This document shows, one piece after another, positions 57,055-64,000 of a stretch of 64,000 nt of DNA; position 1 is the first letter of the stretch; every line of letters begins with the position of its first letter. The stretch comes from Rhyzopertha dominica (taxonomy: Eukaryota > Arthropoda > Insecta > Coleoptera > Bostrichidae): the NCBI GenBank assembly GCA_025024175.1, contig QCXZ01000064.1, forward strand, positions 5,580,001-5,644,000, in the 5' to 3' direction. Below the pieces are notes generated by a model. The model saw only the letters and a list, made by a program, of their open reading frames with translations, was not told where the DNA came from and ran no database searches. The position numbers and the translations under genes are program-made.

Positions 57055-57865
57055 TCAAGGCAGTAATGCAGCCTTGAGTTGGTAGAGTTGTAGCATATTT
57101 AGAGATAAGTTCTGAATTTCTGCCCTGATTCGTCCTTTTAAATCTTCTGCATTATGTGGCCGATCAGCATAAATACGATATTTCAGATACCCCCACAGGA
57201 AAAAAAAATCAAGCGCCGTCAGATCGGCGGAACGTGCTGGGTATTCTATCGCTGCGCGCCTATCAATCCATCTGTCTGGAAATATCGCATTCAAATATCC
57301 ACGAACGTTGTCTGCAACATGGGGCGGTGCACCATATCTGTTCAGAAAGACACGCAGTATTTTTACGATTAGGGAACAGGCGAATAAGTTCTGGTATAAT
57401 GTGTCAGCGCAAGAGCTATAAATACTAGACCGCATTCAAATTTCCATCGATGAGAAAAGGCCAAATAATGTGCTCACCGACAATATCACATCAGACATTC
57501 ACTTTCTGAGGGTGTTGTGTGTGGACTTGTTCCATCCAATGCGGATTTGTGTCCGACCAATATCTCCAATTATGTCTATTCACATTACCATTGATGCAAA
57601 AAGTCGCTTCATCAGAAAACATAATCCAATTTAAAATGTTTTCATCTTCATCTGTCATGTTCATAGCAGCTTCGCAAAATTCTATCCTACGATCGAAATA
57701 ATCTTCGCTCAGTTCTTGTGATAAGTGAATTTTGTATGGATGAAACTTCTCCTTTTTTCAAAATTTTCTGAACAGATCATCTGCTAATATGTTACTTTCC
57801 TACTTTCCTCACTCGTACTTTTGGACGTCCTGGTTTTTGATGATTTTTAACACCGCCGGTTTCGT
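57055..57865 (-). pseudogene. DD41D transposase, copy F (C-terminal two thirds)
   Basis: Minus frames give PHVADNVRGYLNAIFPDRWI, YPARSADLTALDFFFLWGYL with the last Asp, YADRPHNAEDLKGRI, and upstream LNWIMFSDEATFCINGNVNR-like sequence. QDGAPPHF is damaged by a small deletion before APPHVADN. The N-terminal helix-turn-helix is removed by the LINE insertion and its deletion. Confidence 0.75.
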
Positions 57866-59622
57866 GGTCCTGACAACATAAATCCAGAGATGCTTCTTAT
57901 GTGCTGTCCAACCTTTTTACCAGTACTGACACACTTAATAAATACTTGTTTATTGGAGAACATCGTTCCCAGCGCATGGAAAATTGCAAAAGTTTTGCCG
58001 TTGCCAAAAAAAACCGATGATGGCATCTTTTGATGAACTGCGTCCAATTTTACTTTTGCCGGTAACGTCGAAAATCTTGGAAAAGATTTTGGTGCAACAA
58101 ATAAAAGGTCACCTAGATAAATACGATATCATCCCTCTCAGACAATCAGGATTTCGACAAAGCTATAGTTCTTACTGGCATTTCTTGATTTGATGGATCA
58201 TATCATTCGTGAAATTGATGTTGGAAATATTAGTGCACTTAACTGTTGGACTTTTCCAAGGCTTTCGACAAAATTAATAATAAATTATTATTTGCAATTC
58301 TGGGGTATGTAGGATTTTCGCAGAATTCAGTGAGTCGTATTGAATATTATTTTACTAACCGTAAACAATATATTGTGATGGATTTCGGTGCATCTGAAGA
58401 GGGAGTTATTACGTCTGGGGTGCCTCAGGGATCTGTGCTTGGACCTATTTTATTCTGTATATATACATGTAACTTGTCTTGTGTTCAGTACGGTACTTCG
58501 TATATATATGCTGATGACACCCAGGTCCGTTTTTCGTTTCCCTTTAGTAATATAGATTTCGCAAATAGAATTATTAATAAAGATTTAAAGCAATTGTAAC
58601 AAACTTCTATGTAGCATCAAATTAGTTTGAACGATTTAAAGTGTTATTAAAGATTAAAGTTGGTAATAGTATTTTGCACTGCTCTAAAGTAGCGAAAAGT
58701 TTGGGTGTTGATATTGACGCGGAACTACGTTTTAGTAATTTTATTACTAAAAAATTGAATGTTGCATACGTTAGCTTGAAAAAGCTATATCCTTATCGCC
58801 ATATCTTATCCATTAACTTAAAAATAAAGCTAACGGATGCAACGGTCTTATGTCACATGAACTATTGCGATGTCTTGTATGGCCCATGCTTAACCAGGGC
58901 AGACGTAAATCGCATTGAGCGTTTACAAAAGTCTTGTTTGAGATTTATTTACGGAATTTGAAAATTTTCTAGGATTTCACACAAGTTGATTTCTGCAGGA
59001 TGGCTGAACATGGCCCATAGACGTGAGTTACACGCGGCGTGCTTATACTTTTCAATTATGTTTTTCAGATGTTCACCCTACCTATGCAACAAAATCACTT
59101 TTCATACTGATGTGCACTCTTTGAACACTAGGTTTCGTGGGCTCTTGTCCCCCCCCCCCCCTCNACACTACACTGCTTTATTCACTCGGTCTTTTACTTA
59201 CAACATTTACAAAATATTTAATAGTATTCCAATTCAGATAAAATAGTGCAAATCTTTTAAATTTAGATCAGAATATCGTCGTCCTTTGATGTCTCGCCAG
59301 TTCTCGTGAATCCAAAATCCTCATATTTGTCAGCCTTGCATTGAACCCATTGCTTTCTTGCATTGCGCTTTCCTTGTCATTATGTCCCGTCTATAAATAG
59401 TTTATTCCTTTTCTAATACCGCGCTCGGAGAGACCAGTACTTTGGGTATTCTGTAATGTGATTGTTTGTTCTTCTGGACTAAGATAAGAGATCCGGTTTC
59501 CTGACTTCTTAGTCCTTTTTGTAGCAGCGCCAACTATTTGCCTTAGTGTAATATGTAATCTATCTGAACGTAAAGTGTTATGTTGACCGCTACCACAAAT
59601 AAATTTATTTTATTATTATTAG
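57866..59622 (+). mobile_element. CR1/Jockey-group LINE, 5' truncated, inserted in DD41D copy F
   Basis: It begins within ORF2 and ends in an AT-rich TTTATTTTATTATTATT tail at about 59606-59620, immediately before DD41D sequence resumes. The coding strand is opposite to that of the host transposon. The insertion is associated with a deletion of target DNA rather than a clear duplication. Confidence 0.75.
57940..59248 (+). pseudogene. LINE ORF2 reverse transcriptase, frameshifted
   Basis: In order: NIVPSAWKIAKVLPLPKK, DELRPILLLPVTSKILEK, QSGFRQSYS, LDFSKAFDKINNKLL (palm A Asp), SGVPQGSVLGPILF (palm B), YIYADDTQVRF (YADD), then thumb and C-terminal parts VAKSLGVDIDAELRF, YCDVLYGPCL, RIERLQKSCLRFIYGI and YNIYKIFNSIPIQIK. 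At least four frameshifts or stops break it. No endonuclease is present because of 5' truncation. RT copies LINE RNA at a nicked target. Confidence 0.85.
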
Positions 59623-60009
59623 CATGTTCAATTAACTGAGACATTGCGATTGCAAATAACACAGTTAGTGAAAATTATCACCAGTGACGAGGAAAATGGA
59701 GACACCTGGAGTTTAGGCTCTTCTTGCAAGACCCAAGTTTGTTATCAGACTTTTCTTAACTCAGAAGCAATAAATTGTACAATTGTGATACATTTATGAA
59801 ATATCATTTTCAATAATGTGCCTTTTGACCCCCCTTCCCATTTAAAAAATGCAACTTGCGCCCATATCTAGGAAACAAGAGCTGACACGGAGTTGAAAAA
59901 ATGCCAGAAAATGCATTTTAATTACCCTTAGGCTCACGTAAAATTTAAGAAAAATCGGTTGAATAGAGCCTAAAATATCCTGCTGGTTCCGTACTTTGTA
60001 GCGACCCTG

Positions 60010-60480
60010 TATATTTCAAAAGGTTGCCTTACTCCAGTCCGATAGTGTATTGTAATACACAAAATTCTCGAGCTTCGAAATATCCACAACACCGTACGGA
60101 ACAGATGTCAACCGGTATGCGCAGAAGTGACACGATGGCGAAGCGAAAAAAATGAGGATACCGTTCGCGGGAATTTTTTTGTGCCCACGCGGAACACGTT
60201 ACAAGAAGGCAGTGATGTAACTGCAGCATGCAAGCATGCGGGGAGTTTACATTTGAACAGATAAGACAGCGCTAAAAATAAACGCTCCTTAAGAATCCCT
60301 GGCATGTTCGGGAACATTGCAAAAAACTTCTGCGATATTTTCCGCAAGTGGCCGCCGGATTATCGTGGATGCTNATCTTTCTACCGGGTTGCTAGATAAA
60401 ATAACAGTGACTGGGTTGTAGTAATCGTGGATTGGAATTTGTGAACAAAAAATTAATATCTAGTCACTTTCGGGTAAACA
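60010..60480. other. no supported feature
   Basis: A moderately GC-rich segment at about 60050-60350 gives overlapping minus-strand frames without a domain. Confidence 0.4.
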
Positions 60481-60509
60481 AAATGCACTTCTTTCTACAA
60501 GAAGATTAA

Positions 60510-62335
60510 CGAAATTTTTGATCTCGCCGTTCCTAAGGTCAGAGTAAATCGATGTCACAGTTTTTCATGTCCCCCTTGGTTCACTATTGAAGTCTTCAAC
60601 TGCGTTAGATTCAAAAATTCTTGGCACAAAGAATATCATCGATTTTTAATCTTGGACAGTTCAAAGTTCACAGGTCTCGAACCAAATCGTTAATGGGGTT
60701 GTAGACCATATTTTTTTATTACAGAATATGAATCTACATAAAAAATAATAGACCCCAGTTTATTCATTTTTTTCCAAATCGCTTAGATAAACGTAATAAA
60801 AAGTGGTAAAGTTTAAATATTTGAATGTGTGACGTAGGTTGACCCTGCCGCTTGTGATTGGCAGCAGCTGTGTGTTGTTGCCAGGGCACAATAATTTTAC
60901 ATTGGTAGGTAAAAAAAGCAGGAAATATAATATTTCCCAGGCAAGGAATACAGTAATCATCGAGTCACCTAACATAAATAAATCGATTGTAGATACTTTA
61001 TATCTCAGTTTTCCATATTTATACGCTAAAGTGAAACAGTTAATATTACTTAAAAACTTTTTTATTCCTTTTAAAATATCCCCTAACCGCTAAAACGTAT
61101 ATTTTTCCGTTGGGCAAGAATTTTATCTGCTTAGTTGGCAACACTGAACAGATGTCTCTTTTATGAGTCAAATGCGAAATCACGTTTACCGTGGTGAAAT
61201 GCGATCCCACCACACTCCCCACTCTAGCCGGGTCAAGTGACGTTGCTAGCAGTCTTTGAATTTGGCGGAAAACTTTAGAGGGCAAAAATAAGACAATATA
61301 ACATTATAAATATTTTTTGTTGCTAGTATCTCACTTCATTGGGTCCAGGAAAACCTACAAATGTGTTGCAATAACGATTTGTGACCGAGGGCTACAACCC
61401 CATTACTAAAGCATACCACAACTATCTACGTACTATTGAGATCCAAAAAAATTTTGGTCGTTTGTCAATAACAAAAAAGGGAACTCTAATATTCCTAGGA
61501 TTATGCACGCTAACGGCATTGATATCGACTCCGCGCGAGCCGTTGTGAATGCCTTTGCTGCTTTTTTCAAAGTGTTTACCTCCCGTCTGATCCTTCTGTC
61601 ATCCTTGAAAATTATTCTTGTACGAATAATGCAACGCTTGTACAGTGCAAATATATGTCTGAAATCGACATTATTTTCACTGTTAGAGAGTTAACGGACT
61701 CCTTTACATAAGGAGTGGACGAGATTCCAAGCTTTATCATCAAAGACTGTGCTGCTTCCCCCTGTAAATTATTTTCAACTTAATTCTTAAAATTTCCATT
61801 TTTCCTGACATTTGGAAAACGACTTTCATTTTCCCCATCTCAAAAAAGGAGATCGATCAAAAGTAACCAATTATGTCCAGTGCTGTTTTGCAAAGGTCTT
61901 CGAGTCCATCCTTCACAAACGTTTATTTCTTTAGATCAATCAGTCAATTTCTTTGCATCAGCATGGTTTTGTGGCTAAAAGATCAAAAGTTTCTAATCTC
62001 GTTTGATTCACTCAGTTCACAGCTGTGGCTTTGGATTCCTGCTCACAGGTCGATCAACAATCTCTTAGGTAAGCTCGAAACATTTGGATTCTCTCTCGCT
62101 ATACTTGTATTAGTTTTATCCTATCTAAATAACAGACACCAGTTCGTCCGCTATCGTAACTTTAAATCTACCTCATGTGTTGCGACCTCCGGAGTTCCTC
62201 AGGGATCTACCTTAGGCCATCTTTTTGTACTTTCTATTAATGACAAATTTGATGTCTTGGAGTGTCAAAAACTCCTTTACACCGATGATCTTAAGATGTT
62301 GCTTCCACATTACGTTTTATGTCCCCCCATTTAAC
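60510..62335 (+). pseudogene. LINE ORF2 (post-endonuclease linker and RT), decayed
   Basis: It reads FFDLAVPKVRVN, PPWFTIEVFNCVRFKN, HKEYHRFLIL up to the MITE; after it TKAYHNYLRTIEIQKNF, FVNNKKGNSNIPRIMHANGI, SARAVVNAFAAFFKVF, DEIPSFIIKDCA, SYLNNRHQFVRYRNF, TSGVPQGSTLGHLF and LLYTDDLKMLL, where the catalytic F/Y-A-D-D is Y-T-D-D. The frame changes many times. Removing the MITE with one AT rejoins the reading frame at LITKAYHNY. Confidence 0.75.
60695..61401. mobile_element. MITE with GGGGTTGTAG ends and AT target duplication
   Basis: It starts GGGGTTGTAG and ends CTACAACCCC; AT precedes (60693-60694) and follows (61402-61403). The LINE reading frame on both sides is restored if the element and one AT are removed. 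It is 707 bp, with no domain in its two minus-strand frames (60975-60760, 61285-61046). AT duplication and G-rich ends recall the ISL2EU-like elements elsewhere in the window. Confidence 0.82.
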
Positions 62336-62449
62336 TAGCTAGCAAGAACGCCAGTAACTTCAATCTGACATCTGATTGCTGCAATATTCACTATACCTTT
62401 GTAAACATCTTGTGACTAATCGTGAATGCTTTCGGCGTCCATAATATGA

Positions 62450-62945
62450 GATAATATTTTCTCGGAAAGATCGTTGTCATTTTAAAACACTGACAAAAAG
62501 TTATTGGTCTGACGTTTCGATTACATCTGTAATCTTTGTCAAATACGAATTCTGTACCATGGGGCCAAATAACAAAAGTGTCATCTACATACCTATACCA
62601 ACATTTTGTCTTAAACTGAAAACTGTTGATCGCTATCTTTTCAAAATTTTTCATAAATAAATTAGCCATAATACAGGACTTAGAGGTGAACCCATTGCAC
62701 AACCTGATTTTTATTCATAAAAATTATCGTTCTATAAGAAATAAGTTGATTTTAAACAGTGTTCAGATAATCTGGCTATCGTGTCACCTAGGGGATCTCT
62801 ATTAAGCTTGGATTTGATGATGTCTATCGTTTCAGGTATGGGTACTTTTGTAAATAAAGAAACCACGTCAAAACTAACTAAATCACTTTCTGAAATACCT
62901 AAACCTTTTATAATGTTAATGAAGTCTTTCCGAGAAAATATTATC
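62450..62945 (-). mobile_element. internally deleted Penelope-like element bounded by a 21-bp inverted repeat
   Basis: Perfect 21-bp inverted repeats lie at 62450-62470 and 62925-62945. The inner sequence matches the 17.6 kb terminal repeat at 62487-62545, then jumps to the RT region (WYRYVDDTFVIWPHG at about 62620-62560), so the GIY-YIG part and linker are deleted. Upstream it continues MANLFMKNFEKIAINSFQFK and a SxMGSPLS-equivalent region. Confidence 0.75.
62512..62540 (-). ncRNA. hammerhead-like hairpin, second copy of the 17.6 kb one
   Basis: A perfect 7-bp GATTACA/TGTAATC stem (loop GA on the minus strand) is followed by GAAACGTC. It differs from the 17.6 kb copy by one loop base; TTTGACAAA precedes it. 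Confidence 0.4.
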
Positions 62946-63039
62946 TTAAAGCTATGGTTTGTTTATTTTTTATGTTACTGTGTACTGTAAGCTTTTTTAT
63001 ATTTCCTGTAATTGGAAGTGTATCCTGTTGGAAATTAAA

Positions 63040-63045
<6 letters not shown>

Positions 63046-63071
<26 letters not shown>

Positions 63072-63072
63072 A
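63046..63072. repeat. (TTA)n microsatellite, probable LINE tail
   Basis: About nine ATT units follow TTGGAAATTAAATTTTTTT, a typical insect LINE 3' end. Confidence 0.75.
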
Positions 63073-63074
63073 TA

Positions 63075-63370
63075 ATCAAAGATAAGATAAACAACTCTCA
63101 GGAAGACCAACTTTTATCTATCCATGATATGATATTAAAAGATCGGCGAATTGATATGGCAAATAGCAAAAACAAACAACCTATGTTTCATATTGTTTAT
63201 AGTGATTTGGGAATGAGGAAGGTTTGGGCCAAATGGATTCCAAAAATGCTTGGAGCGTGTTGGAGTGACAATGTCTACAGAAATGTGTCACTGTTTTGAA
63301 GATTACTTAAACTGTTTGGATCGCATTGTCACTATGAACAAAACATGAATCCATCACTATTACACATAGG
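63075..63370 (+). pseudogene. mariner (DD34D) transposase fragment
   Basis: It reads DMILKDRRIDMANS, MFHIVYSDLGMRKVWAKWIP, KMLGAC, then after a frameshift EDYLNCLDRIVTMNKT and HHYYT. This parallels the mariner region GxRKVxxRWVPxxL...DFLxRIVTMDETWIHHY. The first catalytic Asp of MDETW is replaced (MNKT followed by a stop). Both ends of the element are missing. Confidence 0.7.
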
Positions 63371-63583
63371 GTGACCACATGCCACAAGTAAAAAAAAAAG
63401 AGGACAATTTGATAACAATACTGTAAGGTTTAGGTTTAGCTTTTTACCTGTTACATTCTAAACAACGATTTGATGCAACGTAAAGCAAAGTACAATCAAG
63501 CTACTTAATTTTGAGAAAATCATAAAAGTACCTCAAAAATAAACGGCATTATTTCCTCACGTGGCCAAAATATTATTTAAGGT

Positions 63584-63778
63584 AAGATTGGAATAACCCA
63601 AGTCCAAAGGGTAAATGTATCAACACCAGGTGTAAAATATCGTAATGCAACCGGCGTGGAACTTTACCGAGGTGACGAGGTATCCGTGTCATTAGGTTTT
63701 CAAAAGTCGGAAGTTGCAAAATTCGCCTTGGAAGTCCGCCACAAGGTTTTCCTAGAAACGTTCGTGCTCAATGATTAA
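63584..63778 (+). other. unassigned coding-like segment, 64 codons
   Basis: The frame KIGITQVQRVNVSTPGVKYR, NATGVELYRGDEVSVSLGFQ, KSEVAKFALEVRHKVFLETF, VLND ends in TAA. Its composition looks protein-like and differs from nearby AT-rich DNA. I do not recognise the family. No start codon is present, so it may be an exon or a transposon remnant. Confidence 0.35.
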
Positions 63779-64000
63779 TTTTAGAAGCCATCAACCGCTC
63801 ATCATAATTGCTGCCAAATCAAGCCAAATAAGGTAAGCTGGAATCCCCGAGTTTTACTTCTGTTGTATTATGTACGTATACAATATGGTTATCGTAGTCC
63901 GGTCAAAATAAAAACCAGCTGAAACATGAACGTTAGAGATACCATTATAATGAAACCGTAAAAAGTCTCCATCGATACCATGTGTGCATAGGTTTCTGAT
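63779..64000. other. no supported feature at window end
   Basis: Nothing recognised. Confidence 0.4.

Larger units (their letters stand above)
56662..60009 (-). mobile_element. DD41D mariner copy F, split by a LINE
   Basis: The left end is CAGGTTCGCTATAAA after TA (56660-56661); the right end TTTGTAGCGACCCTG stops at 60009 before TA. The element is interrupted at about 57866-59622 by a LINE, and about 140 bp of element sequence (from the TTCGT side to the CATGTTCA side) is absent at the join compared with copy A. Confidence 0.85.
60481..63075 (+). mobile_element. Jockey-like LINE, relic carrying two insertions
   Basis: Coding fragments on the plus strand run from about 60510 to 62335 and are interrupted by an AT-flanked MITE (60695-61401) and, further on, by an internally deleted PLE (62450-62945). 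A 3' UTR-like sequence ending in (TTA)n at about 63046-63072 is probably its tail. Its protein wording matches the minus-strand LINE at 49.5-50.6 kb. Confidence 0.65.

Noticed and set aside
1..64000. tRNA or rRNA genes
   Set aside because: No clear A/B box pairs with cloverleaf folding and no rRNA-like blocks were noticed by eye; a covariance-model scan would be needed to exclude degenerate copies.

Overview
This window reads as nuclear DNA from an insect, possibly a beetle (a guess from repeat types only). It is AT-rich and intron-rich, and dense with transposable elements. The one host gene I recognise is follistatin (Fs), on the minus strand. Its TGF-beta-binding (TB) domain exon is at 25044-25232, and its three follistatin/Kazal exons are at 24514-24738, 21246-21467 and 16481-16707. 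Splice sites and codon phases agree across all four exons. The signal-peptide exon (to the right) and the C-terminal end (to the left of 16481) were not found with confidence; a coding-looking segment at 3313-3612 is a candidate tail exon.

Layout. 1-3300: no recognised gene. 3313-3612: candidate minus-strand exon. 4354-10228: Ty3/Gypsy LTR retrotransposon with identical 146-bp terminal repeats but a broken gag-pol frame; its gag stop lies in a UGA-CUAG readthrough-type context. 10229-16480: mostly unassigned, with a DD37E transposase scrap and a dispersed repeat. 16481-25232: Fs exons, with introns holding a Penelope-like element (PLE, minus), a hAT-type non-autonomous element with an 8-bp target duplication, an ISL2EU-like element and a Crypton-like tyrosine recombinase relic. 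25326-35710: three DD41D (rosa-like) mariner copies, one split by PLE foldback DNA, plus LINE and DDE relics. 36000-45875: LINE, Tc1-like, hAT, ISL2EU-like and a second DD41D family. 46000-56600: foldback repeats, a Jockey-like LINE, and DD41D copies with a third ISL2EU-like element nested in one. 56662-64000: a DD41D copy split by a CR1/Jockey-group LINE, a second LINE carrying an AT-flanked MITE and an internally deleted PLE, then a mariner scrap.

The most interesting signals are three. First, three short elements flanked by AT (21955-23248, 40369-41663, 53282-54405) each retain the starts of two convergent genes, a THAP-domain gene on one strand and a SWIM/YqaJ-type gene on the other. This is what internally deleted copies of a two-gene ISL2EU-type transposon would look like, and subterminal inverted repeats containing TGACGTCA lie in front of both genes. 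Second, five hairpins of the form (C/T)TGAnnAA-stem-loop-stem-(G/T)AAA recur at or near PLE-like repeats and resemble the hammerhead ribozymes known from Penelope-like elements. Third, nested insertions (ISL2EU into DD41D, hAT into Tc1, MITE into LINE, LINE into DD41D, PLE into DD41D) let target duplications and relative insertion order be read directly from the sequence.
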